Source: an uncultured Alphaproteobacteria bacterium | Lineage (GTDB): Bacteria; Pseudomonadota; Alphaproteobacteria; RF32; CAG-239 | NCBI GenBank assembly: GCA_947588275.1 | Contig: CANPYJ010000015.1 | Location: forward strand, 1 to 39,277 | DNA: 39,277 bases | Reading direction: 5' to 3' | Program-made: the position numbers and the translations under genes | Notes under the pieces: generated by a model | What the model was told of the DNA's origin: nothing | The model's database searches: none | The model's input: only the letters and a program-made list of their open reading frames with translations | Shown: positions 8,905 through 18,080 of the stretch, piece after piece | How the letters are laid out: each line of letters starts with the position of its first letter | Position numbering within the stretch: the stretch's first letter is position 1

Positions 8905-9077
8905 AGCGATACGTCAACATTCTGTCCGACAGTGTTATCCGGCAAAACCGCGCGGTCGTCATCGCCGAGCAAAACCTCGACGGCTTTCTCTTGCATTTCC
9001 GCGCTGTTTTTAATTAAGCTCAGCTGCATCTGCTGCAAAACCAACGCATAAGAGCTGAGCGGACCAAGTTCGGACAT
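8901..9077 (-). CDS. small protein resembling YjfB-like putative motility proteins
   Basis: Start MSELGPLSS at 9077 preceded by GGAG; Q/M-rich amphipathic body and GQNVDVSL C terminus resemble the YjfB family from memory; no search done. Confidence 0.45.
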   Translation of the reverse strand: MSELGPLSSYALVLQQMQLSLIKNSAEMQEKAVEVLLGDDDRAVLPDNTVGQNVDVSL

Positions 9078-9196
9078 AATAAATCTCCGCAAATTAAACC
9101 AACGTTATGTATAATATCACCTATTTCTTAAAAGGTCTTTAACGTCTTGTATTTTGAAAAACGGCAATTATCTGATAAGGCGAAAGGAAGGTTATC

Positions 9197-9703
9197 ATGT
9201 CTGAAGCAATTCGAAACCTGACTATCCTTATCTGGGCAGCTTGCGCTTTCAACAGCCCCGCCTATGCCCAAAACCGCAGCGGCATCGTCGAAGAAAAACC
9301 GGTTTCTGCCCCGACGATAGTCACCGGCGCCGCCGCCACGCCTGACGGCGGACAAAACACCTTTACCATCGAACAACCTCAAAACGGCCCCAATCCGCTG
9401 GGCGACCCTATTCCGAACGTATCTCTTCCCCGCACGCCGCAAGATGCCGACGCCAATCTGCCGACGACAACTTCGGACGCCGTGCCGACGCCGACAAACA
9501 CAACACAGATGCCGTCCGGATCTCTCGTTAGAGAGGCCACGCCTCAACAGGCGCAGCAGCTGGGCAAAGATTTTCAAAACACTTTATTGGAAGCCAACGG
9601 AATGGTCTATGACGTGCAAGCCTATCCGGAGGCAGATTTGCCGGTCATCGGCAACCCTTCGCAGCCCGAAACGATTTATTCACCGAACGTCAACAACCCT
9701 TAA
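9197..9703 (+). CDS. secreted/periplasmic hypothetical protein
   Basis: SD GGAAGG; signal peptide MSEAIRNLTILIWAACAFNSPAYAQ; proline/threonine-rich low-complexity body. Confidence 0.65.
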   Translation: MSEAIRNLTILIWAACAFNSPAYAQNRSGIVEEKPVSAPTIVTGAAATPDGGQNTFTIEQPQNGPNPLGDPIPNVSLPRTPQDADANLPTTTSDAVPTPTNTTQMPSGSLVREATPQQAQQLGKDFQNTLLEANGMVYDVQAYPEADLPVIGNPSQPETIYSPNVNNP

Positions 9704-11433
9704 TCACACTGCTGCTGTCTGCGCAAAAGCGAGCGGCACTGCCATTGTCCTTCCAAGCGATTGGAAGGCTCCAAAACCAGTGCCTGCTTGGCAGTCTCAG
9801 AGGCTGAACCCAAATATGTAAAGTATTTTTCGGAACAGCCGACCTCCTGATTTTCGACCAGCGGATAAATCGACTCTCCGTACGAGGCATACAGACGAGC
9901 CGACATATGCAATCTGATAGAAGCCAGCGAATTATAAAGCTGTGGATTATCGCTGACCGAAATCAGCCGGACGTTGGGCGTATCGACACTGGCATCCTGT
10001 TTCAAAACGACGACCGAGGTATCCGCAACGACGCCTCCTTCAATTTTTGCTTTGGAATTGCAGCCAAAAACAATGCTCTCGGATTCTTCCGACGTATTAT
10101 TGTCGTCTTTGCATATCAGACTGCCCTTTATGTAAATTTCCGAATACATACCGGCATTGAGCGAACCGATTAAATCTTTTCTGAGCGCCAGCGAAGCATT
10201 TTTCCCCAGCTTGACATTGCCGCGAACCGAACCGGAAGATATAAATTTGGAATTATCGTTTACGTTCAGGTTGGCAATGCAAAGCGTCGGTATGCCGTTA
10301 AAACTGACGACGCCGGAAGTCTCTGCCGACTGCGCCTTCAGCGGACAATCGGGCAGATTGCCCGAAACATTGATTTTGACATTATGAAAACTGCCATTGG
10401 CCGACAGCGGTATAGCTTCTTCAAAGACGACATTGAAATTCATATTGTCGATTTTGCGGTCAAACACATGTTCATAAAGCGCCATTGAATTGCTATTGAT
10501 ATGCAGCGTAATCAGCGGAATAGAGGTATCCTGGCATTCAGCCTCGGTCATACCGACCAGAGAATGCATTTCGACTTTGGACAAATCCAACATCGGATCA
10601 ACTGTATCGACATCGATGATATCTGCCTGAGGCTGATTGTGCCGCGCCCATTTCAGGCAATTGATCGTGCAACGCTTAAAAGCCTGATTTTCCGGACAAT
10701 CAGAGGCATTTTCGGTTTCGGCGCAAGAGTTTGAGTTATATCCTTTTTCCTGACAAATATCGGCGGATGTTTTGCAAGCGCTGAACAAGCGTGTTTTGCC
10801 CTGCAGACACGACGGCGTTATATCCGACAACGGCCCGTATTCGCAAGCCATAAAGCCTTCGCAGGCGGCCGGCGTGATTTTGGTTTTGACCTCGCCGGTG
10901 CAGGTTGTGCAAATGTCGCCGACGGCCACATATCCTTCCGGAACCGCATTGAGCAAATAGTCAAATCCGGCGCAACTTCCGCAGCATTCGCCCCAGTCAT
11001 CCGAATAGGGGCATTTTTTCTCCGACAATTGGCAGTTTTCTTTAGAACTGTATCCGGCGGCGGTACAGGCTTTGGCAATGTCTTCATGGCAAGCGCGGTA
11101 CAAAGCATGCTGGTTGTCGCACTTACGTTGCGGAAAAGCGGGAAGTTCGCAGTCTTCGGCGGCAAAAGTATAGTTGTTGTTCCGACACCACTGTTCTTGC
11201 GAACAACTCTTGTAATAAAGCGGATGATGCGGACAGCGATCGGTCGGGGCGGTCATTTTCGAACAGTTGGCAAAGGTAACCTTATAACCCTCGTCCATAC
11301 ATCTTTGTTCGGCTCGCGAAAGCTCATGGTTTCCGGCGCCAACGACAGCATACTCGGCGACCACGGCCGCCTGTGCCACAGCGGCGAATCCACCGACTGA
11401 CAACAAAATTGATAAAAAGACCCGCCGTCTCAT
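9700..11433 (-). CDS. secreted cysteine-repeat protein with beta-rich C-terminal half
   Basis: Signal peptide MRRRVFLSILLSVGGFAAVAQA; about five units of C-x(3-4)-[GN]-Y-x(n)-C-x(n)-C-x(n)-C; C-terminal half is a run of short beta-type segments. Confidence 0.8.
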   Translation of the reverse strand: MRRRVFLSILLSVGGFAAVAQAAVVAEYAVVGAGNHELSRAEQRCMDEGYKVTFANCSKMTAPTDRCPHHPLYYKSCSQEQWCRNNNYTFAAEDCELPAFPQRKCDNQHALYRACHEDIAKACTAAGYSSKENCQLSEKKCPYSDDWGECCGSCAGFDYLLNAVPEGYVAVGDICTTCTGEVKTKITPAACEGFMACEYGPLSDITPSCLQGKTRLFSACKTSADICQEKGYNSNSCAETENASDCPENQAFKRCTINCLKWARHNQPQADIIDVDTVDPMLDLSKVEMHSLVGMTEAECQDTSIPLITLHINSNSMALYEHVFDRKIDNMNFNVVFEEAIPLSANGSFHNVKINVSGNLPDCPLKAQSAETSGVVSFNGIPTLCIANLNVNDNSKFISSGSVRGNVKLGKNASLALRKDLIGSLNAGMYSEIYIKGSLICKDDNNTSEESESIVFGCNSKAKIEGGVVADTSVVVLKQDASVDTPNVRLISVSDNPQLYNSLASIRLHMSARLYASYGESIYPLVENQEVGCSEKYFTYLGSASETAKQALVLEPSNRLEGQWQCRSLLRRQQQCD

Positions 11434-11617
11434 TATATTATCCTCTAGTTAATTGTTTTTCTCATATTTTAAGGCTTCACTCTTAATATTGGGTTAAAAC
11501 CTTATAGACTTTTTTGACAAAATTTCTTTTTTTTACTAGATTTAAATCAAATTTTGTGGTATGGTAGGCCTGTTATTGAACAAAACCGTCAATAATCAAA
11601 AAAAACAGGATAATGAT

Positions 11618-12124
11618 ATGAACAAAAAAATTACAGTATTAAATCCGTTCAACTCGGGTGAATATGTGGTTTATCCGGCGCACGGCGTTGGCAAAGTCTC
11701 CGACATTACCAAGCAGACGATTGCCGGCTCTGAACTGGAGTTGATTGTGGTTAATTTTGCCAAAGACAAAATGACCCTGCGGATACCTATGGCCAAAGCG
11801 CAGACAACCGGCTTACGCAAAATTTCGGGAGCCGACACCATGAACGAGGCTCTCGCCACCCTCAAAGGCAAGCCCAAAATCAAGAAAGTGATGTGGTCGC
11901 GCCGTGCGCAGGAATACGAAAACAAAATTAACTCCGGCAGTCCGGTAGCCATTGCCGAAGTTGTCCGCGATCTTCATCGCAATGAAAATCTGGCCGAACA
12001 ATCTTATAGCGAGCGTCAAATATACGAACAAGCGCTTGACCGATTGGCCAATGAATATGCTGTTTTCGAAAACATTACTCCGGCAGATGCGACGCAGAAA
12101 CTGCTGGCGCTTTTGGTCAAATAA
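11618..12124 (+). CDS. CarD/CdnL family transcriptional regulator
   Basis: FNSGEYVVYPAHGVGKVSDITKQTIAGSELELIVVNFAKDKMTLRIPM matches the CarD RNAP-interaction domain pattern. Confidence 0.93.
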   Translation: MNKKITVLNPFNSGEYVVYPAHGVGKVSDITKQTIAGSELELIVVNFAKDKMTLRIPMAKAQTTGLRKISGADTMNEALATLKGKPKIKKVMWSRRAQEYENKINSGSPVAIAEVVRDLHRNENLAEQSYSERQIYEQALDRLANEYAVFENITPADATQKLLALLVK

Positions 12125-12143
12125 ACAAATTATTTGTCCTTGC

Positions 12144-12171
12144 AAAATGCCGCCTTTCGAGGCGGCATTTT
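12144..12171. terminator. bidirectional terminator between carD-like gene and LysM/M23 gene
   Basis: AAAATGCCGCC-TTTCGA-GGCGGCATTTT. Confidence 0.75.
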
Positions 12172-13099
12172 ATGGCAGATAAGCCAGCGGATTCACCGCC
12201 TTTTTGCCGGCGCGCACCTCAAAATGCAGCTGTGGCACGCTTACCCCGCCGGTCGTGCCGACGGTTGCAATCTTTTGCCCCTTGGTTACCTTTTGCCCTT
12301 TGCGCACCAACAATTTGTCATTGTGCGCATACGCCGTAATCCAGCCGTCATTATGCTTAATCAAAATCAGATTGCCAAACCCTTTGAGCTCGTTGCCGGC
12401 ATAAGCCACCGTACCGGCGTCGGCGGCTTTAACGTCCGTGCCCCTTGCCGCCTTGATATTGATTCCGTCATTGTTGCGCCCTTTGGCAATCGGCCCGAAT
12501 TTAGAGATAACCGTGCCGCGCACCGGCCAGGCAAATTTGGCGGTGCGTTTTTTGACCGGCGCGCTGTACGAAGCCGAATTTGTCCGGCGGACAGCAGCAG
12601 TGCTTTTGGTTGATGACGTCTTCTTTGCCGCCGTGGTTTTCGACGTTGCGCCCGAACTCCCGGTCGTGGTGTTGACCACCGTTCCCGGCAGCACCAGTTT
12701 TTGCCCGATTCTAAGCGCATACGGCGCGCTCAGGCCGTTGGCGCGGCTGAGAGAGCTCATATCCACATTGTAACGTTTGGATATGTTGTAGAGCGTGTCG
12801 CCCTTGACCACGATATGGTACCGCGCAGACGGCATGCGCAAAACCTGACCGATTCGCAACACATACGGAGGCCGCAGACGATTGGCTTCTATCACCTCGC
12901 GCAAGGGCACGTCATAGCGCCGCGAAATACTGTAAAGGGTATCACCTTTTTTAACCACCACCGAAGACGGCGTCGCACCGCCCCAAAAAGTGTCGAAGTA
13001 ATTAAACAATGGAATACGGTTGCCGCTGCACGCACACAGCAGCCCCAAAACAGGAACCAATTTCCACACGATCGACCGTAGTCTAAACATCTGTTTCAC
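12170..13099 (-). CDS. LysM/M23 lipoprotein, NlpD/DipM-like murein hydrolase activator
   Basis: Lipobox LLCAC; two LysM repeats; M23 fold with degenerate metal site (NNDGINIKA) and YAHNDKLLVRKGQKVTKGQKIATVGTTGG...LHFEVR as in NlpD. Confidence 0.88.
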   Translation of the reverse strand: MKQMFRLRSIVWKLVPVLGLLCACSGNRIPLFNYFDTFWGGATPSSVVVKKGDTLYSISRRYDVPLREVIEANRLRPPYVLRIGQVLRMPSARYHIVVKGDTLYNISKRYNVDMSSLSRANGLSAPYALRIGQKLVLPGTVVNTTTGSSGATSKTTAAKKTSSTKSTAAVRRTNSASYSAPVKKRTAKFAWPVRGTVISKFGPIAKGRNNDGINIKAARGTDVKAADAGTVAYAGNELKGFGNLILIKHNDGWITAYAHNDKLLVRKGQKVTKGQKIATVGTTGGVSVPQLHFEVRAGKKAVNPLAYLP

Positions 13100-13154
13100 A
13101 GATTTTCAAAGTTAACTTTACAGCCGAATTTAACATATAAGCCTTAATATTTTG

Positions 13155-14192
13155 TTACTGCCGCTCCAGAATGTTGCCGCGGTCGTCTGATGACACAACG
13201 CCATATTCGCGGTGTTTGAGGGCGGTGTTGATGTGCCGGCGCATCCGCGAACGCATGGCGTCGCAGGTGTCGTTGACATTGCGTCGGTTGGTATAGGTGA
13301 TGACAATCATGCGGGCATTATATTCGTCAACGCGCAGCGTCTTGATGGCCGCCACCGCGTCGTCCAAAATCTTAAACGCGGCCGCCCGCGCCTCTTCGCG
13401 CCCGATGCCGTTGAGCTCCATGTAAATTTTTGTTTTTTCAACCCGACCGATATTGGCGCCTTTGGGCAAATTGGCCACGCAGACTTCGCTCACGACTTTA
13501 AGCATCTTGTCGGCGGTTTCAAAATCAATTCCTTTGCTGATAAAGGCATAAATATCGCGCAAATCGACCACGACGCAGGAAATCTTGCGATTATAGCGTT
13601 TGGCCAGTCGAAAATCATGTTCAAAACGGTTCAGAATGGCGGTTTCGTTCAAAATATTGGTAAAAATGTCCTTTTCCTGAAACTGTGAAAGATTGTCTTG
13701 CCAGATTCTGGCTTCGGAAATGTCTTTGCACAAAAAGCTCACGCCTTCGCACTCCAAAATTTCGTTCAAAATCGGACGCAGACGACACAACATCAGTTGC
13801 TTTTGCCCGTCTCGGCGCACCAAAACGGCCTGTGTATTGAAGGTCGACTGATGTTTGCATATTTTCACAAAAGCGGCGTTAAGCGCCTCGCGCCCGGACT
13901 CGCGGTCTTCAAAAAGACTGCCGAACGCCGGCCGGCCGACAAGTTCTGCCGCCGCATACCCCAAAACCGCTGCTCCCGAGTCGTTGATAAAAACAATATT
14001 AAAATCCTTATCAATCTTAAAATAAATGTCGCCACTGCTCGCCTGCAGATTGCTGTGCTGACTTTCGTTCTCTTGCAGAAGTTCCTTGAGACTGGCGCGG
14101 ATTTGCCTGAGTTTGCGGCGCAAACTAAATATCCACGCAATCAATCCCGCGATAATCAAAACTAAACTGCCGATTGCCCCGTACTCAAACAT
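13155..14192 (-). CDS. membrane-anchored PAS protein with degenerate GGDEF-like domain
   Basis: N-terminal TM; PAS region FKIDKDFNIVFINDSGAAVLGYAAAELVGRPAF; C-terminal GGDEF-like layout with the signature replaced (IGRVEKTKIYMEL). Confidence 0.75.
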   Translation of the reverse strand: MFEYGAIGSLVLIIAGLIAWIFSLRRKLRQIRASLKELLQENESQHSNLQASSGDIYFKIDKDFNIVFINDSGAAVLGYAAAELVGRPAFGSLFEDRESGREALNAAFVKICKHQSTFNTQAVLVRRDGQKQLMLCRLRPILNEILECEGVSFLCKDISEARIWQDNLSQFQEKDIFTNILNETAILNRFEHDFRLAKRYNRKISCVVVDLRDIYAFISKGIDFETADKMLKVVSEVCVANLPKGANIGRVEKTKIYMELNGIGREEARAAAFKILDDAVAAIKTLRVDEYNARMIVITYTNRRNVNDTCDAMRSRMRRHINTALKHREYGVVSSDDRGNILERQ

Positions 14193-14311
14193 GCCGCCCT
14201 CACAAAAACATTATTTTTCAGAGTAAAAGCACAAATGCTAAAATAAGGTTAAATAAAAGTTGCTTTTTCTCAAAAAAAACACTAGTTTTATGAAAGCAAA
14301 AAGAGATTAAG

Positions 14312-15757
14312 ATGACTAAGATTGACACCATAGCCGACAGCAGCGGCGACAAATACAAATACGGTTTCGTCACCGCCATTGACGCGGAAGCCGTTCCGCC
14401 CGGACTGAATGAGGATATCATCCGCCTCATTTCGGCCAAAAAAGGCGAACCCGAATGGCTGCTGCAGTTTCGATTGCGCGCCTTTGAGTTTTGGCAGACC
14501 ATGAGCGAACCGACGTGGGCCAAACTCACTTACGACAAAATCGACTATCAAAAGCTGTCCTATTATGCGGCGCCCAAACAGAAAAACGCCCCCAAAAGTT
14601 TGGCCGAAATCGACCCCAAACTGCTTGACACCTATGCCAAACTCGGCATTCCGCTCAAAGAACAGGAAGTTTTGGCCGGCGTGGTGGCGGTAGACGCCGT
14701 GTTTGACAGTGTATCGGTGGCCACGACATACCGCGCCAAACTGGCTGAACAGGGAATTATTTTTTGTTCGATTTCCGAAGCCGTCAGGAATCATCCCGAT
14801 TTGGTGCAAAAATATCTGGGTTCCGTAGTGCCCTACACCGACAATTTTTTTGCCTGCCTCAACTCCGCCGTATTTACCGACGGTTCGTTTGTTTACATTC
14901 CCAAAGGCGTCCGCTGCCCGATGGAGCTCTCCACTTACTTTCGGATTAACGCCAAAAACACCGGCCAGTTTGAACGCACGCTGATTATTGCCGACGACGA
15001 AAGTTATGTTTCTTATCTTGAAGGCTGCACTGCCCCGCAGCGAGACGAAAACCAACTCCACGCCGCGATTGTGGAGATTGTGGTTCTGAAAGACGCCGAG
15101 GTCAAATATTCTACCGTTCAAAACTGGTATCCCGGCGACAAAGACGGCAAAGGCGGCGTCTACAACTTTGTAACCAAGCGCGCGGCCTGCCGCGGCGCCA
15201 ATGCCAAAATTTCGTGGACACAAGTTGAAACCGGCTCCGCCGTCACTTGGAAATATCCTTCTTGCGTTCTGCAGGGGGACAACTCGGTCGGCGAGTTTTA
15301 TTCGGTGGCCGTTACCAACAACCGCCAGCAGGCAGACACCGGCACCAAGATGATTCACATCGGCAAAAACACCTCGTCAAAAATCATTTCCAAAGGTATA
15401 TCCGCCGGTTTTTCCAATCAGACATATCGCGGACTGGTTCGGGTCAGCCCGCAGGCTGACAATGCCCGCAACTATTCGCAATGCGACAGCCTGCTTATCG
15501 GGTCTTCCTGCGGTTCGCATACCGTTCCGTATATTGAAAACCGCAATCAGACAGCTTGCCTTGAGCACGAGGCTACCACTTCCAAAATCAGCGACGAACA
15601 ACTGTTTTATTGCCGCAGCCGCGGAATCTCGGAAGAAGAAGCTGTCAGCCTGATTGTCAACGGTTTTTGCAAAGAAGTGATGCAGCAACTGCCGATGGAG
15701 TTTGCAATCGAGGCGGCCAAATTAATTAATGTTTCGCTTGAAGGGAGTATAGGTTAA
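14312..15757 (+). CDS. sufB: Fe-S cluster assembly protein SufB
   Basis: YKYGFVT start region, [34 protein letters not shown] motifs. Confidence 0.96.
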   Translation: MTKIDTIADSSGDKYKYGFVTAIDAEAVPPGLNEDIIRLISAKKGEPEWLLQFRLRAFEFWQTMSEPTWAKLTYDKIDYQKLSYYAAPKQKNAPKSLAEIDPKLLDTYAKLGIPLKEQEVLAGVVAVDAVFDSVSVATTYRAKLAEQGIIFCSISEAVRNHPDLVQKYLGSVVPYTDNFFACLNSAVFTDGSFVYIPKGVRCPMELSTYFRINAKNTGQFERTLIIADDESYVSYLEGCTAPQRDENQLHAAIVEIVVLKDAEVKYSTVQNWYPGDKDGKGGVYNFVTKRAACRGANAKISWTQVETGSAVTWKYPSCVLQGDNSVGEFYSVAVTNNRQQADTGTKMIHIGKNTSSKIISKGISAGFSNQTYRGLVRVSPQADNARNYSQCDSLLIGSSCGSHTVPYIENRNQTACLEHEATTSKISDEQLFYCRSRGISEEEAVSLIVNGFCKEVMQQLPMEFAIEAAKLINVSLEGSIG

Positions 15758-16044
15758 TGACACATCCGGTTTTAAAAAAAGCACTCGAAACCTGGGGCGA
15801 AGAGCCACAAATGCTGATGGTCGTGGAAGAGATGGCCGAATTGGCCAAAGAAATTCTCAAAAACATCAACCGCAAAAAAGATAATATTGATGCCATCGTA
15901 GAAGAAACGGCCGACGTCGAAATTATGCTCGAACAGCTCAAAGAAAACTACCGAATTGACCAAAAAGTCGCTGCCTACAAGGCAGACAAAATCAAACTGA
16001 TTGAACTGCGCCTCAACGATTGGATCAAGAACCACACTGCCTGA
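15757..16044 (+). CDS. MazG-like NTP pyrophosphohydrolase family protein, 95 aa
   Basis: EEMAE...EETAD fits the MazG-type EExxE...ExxD pattern; start overlaps the sufB stop (TAATG). Confidence 0.75.
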   Translation: MTHPVLKKALETWGEEPQMLMVVEEMAELAKEILKNINRKKDNIDAIVEETADVEIMLEQLKENYRIDQKVAAYKADKIKLIELRLNDWIKNHTA

Positions 16045-16055
16045 AAGAGAACAAA

Positions 16056-16814
16056 ATGACGACACCTCTGCTTGAAATCGAAGACCTGCACGCCTGCGTC
16101 GGCGACAAAGAAATCATCAAAGGTTTCAGCCTGACCGTCAACGAAGGCGAAATCCATGCCCTGATGGGGCCGAACGGCGCCGGAAAATCCACGCTGTCCA
16201 ACGTATTGTGCGGTAAACCAGGTTATGAAGTCACCTCCGGTTCCGTCACTTTCAAGGGGCGGGATTTGCTTGCCCTCAGCCCCGAGGAGCGCGCCCGCGA
16301 AGGCATCTTTTTGTGTATGCAGTATCCGGTAGAAATTCCCGGAGTGCCGACCGCCACATTTTTAAAACACGCGGTCAATGCGGTGCGCAAACATCGCGGC
16401 GAACCGGAACTTGACACCATGGAATTTATCAAGATGGTGCGCGAAGAAGGGCGCAAACTCGGCATTGATGCTGAAATGATTAAGCGTCCGCTGAATGTCG
16501 GATTTTCCGGCGGCGAAAAAAAACGTCTGGAAACCCTGCAAATGTCTGTTCTTAAACCGGCGTTCACAATTTTAGACGAGGCTGATTCCGGCCTGGACAT
16601 CGATGCGCTCAAAGTTGTGGCCGACGGTATCAACGCCTTGCGCGACGGCCGGCGCGCAATGCTGGTCATCACCCACTACCAACGGCTTTTAAATTATGTT
16701 GTGCCCGATTTTGTGCATGTGTACGCCAACGGCAAAATTGTCTGCTCGGGAGACAAGTCCCTGGCCTTGGAGTTGGAAGAAAAAGGCTACGCCGACTTTG
16801 TGAAAGAGAAATAA
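16056..16814 (+). CDS. sufC: Fe-S cluster assembly ATPase SufC
   Basis: Walker A GPNGAGKST, GFSGGEKKR signature, LDEADSGLDIDALK. Confidence 0.96.
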   Translation: MTTPLLEIEDLHACVGDKEIIKGFSLTVNEGEIHALMGPNGAGKSTLSNVLCGKPGYEVTSGSVTFKGRDLLALSPEERAREGIFLCMQYPVEIPGVPTATFLKHAVNAVRKHRGEPELDTMEFIKMVREEGRKLGIDAEMIKRPLNVGFSGGEKKRLETLQMSVLKPAFTILDEADSGLDIDALKVVADGINALRDGRRAMLVITHYQRLLNYVVPDFVHVYANGKIVCSGDKSLALELEEKGYADFVKEK

Positions 16815-18071
16815 ATGGCCGCACTGCTGCAAGACATATCACTCATCGGCGACGAGAATCCCTGGCTGCGCAACCTGCGCGCACGAGGCCGGCAGGCCTT
16901 TGCCGCCGCCGGCATTCCCTCCGCCAAAACCGAGGCTTGGAAATATACCAAACCCCGTGAGCTGAATAACGACGACTTTATTATGGCGCAGCCGGCCAAT
17001 CTCGGTTCGGCAGCCTACAGCCTGCCGTTTGACGCTTATAAGATTTGTTTTGACAACGGTTATTTCAATCCCGCCGCCAGCGATTTGCCGCAAGGCGTTG
17101 AGGTTGTGCCGCTCATTGAAGCCTTGCTGTTTTGCCCGGAGACACGGCGGCTCGCAGGTTCTTTGGCCGACATCGCCAAACATCCTTTTGCGGCGCTGAA
17201 TCAGGCTTATCTGAACGAAGGGATTTATATCCGGATAGAAAAAAACGTGCAACTCAAAAAACCTTTGTTTATTCTCAGTCATACCACCCCCGCCGGCCAA
17301 AATCTGTTTTTTAACCTGCATAACCTGATAGTTATGGAAGAAAACGCCTCCGCGGTGATTGGCGAATATCACTATTGGACCGGAGAACTCAAAGCGCGCT
17401 ATTTTGCCAATCTGGTCAACGAAATCTTTTTGGCCGCGGGCGCCCGGCTGCAGCATTTTAAAGTTCAGGACGAAGCCTTCAAGGCGCACCACATTGCCTT
17501 GAATTCGGTAATGCAGCAAGCCTCCTCTCGATACGAGGCCTTTTGTCTCCAGCGCGGTGCCGGCCTCGGGCGCAATGAAACCTTGGTCAAACTGTCGGCA
17601 ACCGGTGCCGAGGCCGAAGTCAACGCCGCTTATGTCATGAACGGCTGGGCGACTCTGGACACCACCACCGATATTGAACATTTGGCTCCTTCCACCGTCT
17701 CGGAGCAGATGGTCAAAGGTGTCATCGGCGGCGATGCCCGCGGCGTGTTTCAGGGCAAAATTCACATTGCCCCGAACGCCGTCAAAACGTCCGGCAATCA
17801 GTTGCACAAAGCCCTGCTTCTGACCGACACCGCCGAAATCGACGTTAAACCCGAGCTGGAGATATTTGCCGATGATGTCAAATGTTCGCACGGCGCGGCC
17901 AGCGGCGAACTTGACGCAAACCAGCTGTTTTATATGCAGTCACGCGGAATTGGTCTGGCAGAAGCGCGGCAAATTTTGATAGACGCTTATCTGGATGAGG
18001 TTATCGCCAAAATAAGTAATGAAAAAATCCGCGAGTGGATTAAATTATTTGCGCAGTCTGCCGATAAATAG
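16815..18071 (+). CDS. sufD: Fe-S cluster assembly protein SufD
   Basis: C-terminal KCSHGAASGELDANQLFYMQSRGIGLAEARQILIDAYLDEV; position directly after sufC. Confidence 0.94.
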   Translation: MAALLQDISLIGDENPWLRNLRARGRQAFAAAGIPSAKTEAWKYTKPRELNNDDFIMAQPANLGSAAYSLPFDAYKICFDNGYFNPAASDLPQGVEVVPLIEALLFCPETRRLAGSLADIAKHPFAALNQAYLNEGIYIRIEKNVQLKKPLFILSHTTPAGQNLFFNLHNLIVMEENASAVIGEYHYWTGELKARYFANLVNEIFLAAGARLQHFKVQDEAFKAHHIALNSVMQQASSRYEAFCLQRGAGLGRNETLVKLSATGAEAEVNAAYVMNGWATLDTTTDIEHLAPSTVSEQMVKGVIGGDARGVFQGKIHIAPNAVKTSGNQLHKALLLTDTAEIDVKPELEIFADDVKCSHGAASGELDANQLFYMQSRGIGLAEARQILIDAYLDEVIAKISNEKIREWIKLFAQSADK

Positions 18072-18080
18072 GGGAAAAAC

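Noticed and set aside
12170-13099. Loss of catalytic His/Asp in the M23 domain as a novelty
   Set aside because: This degeneracy is normal for NlpD/EnvC/DipM-type LytM activators.
14288-15358. 356-aa minus-strand ORF opposite sufB
   Set aside because: Antisense shadow of a well-supported gene; no domain or SD evidence.
16839-17891. 350-aa minus-strand ORF opposite sufD
   Set aside because: Antisense shadow ORF with the same F/G/N/H-rich composition.
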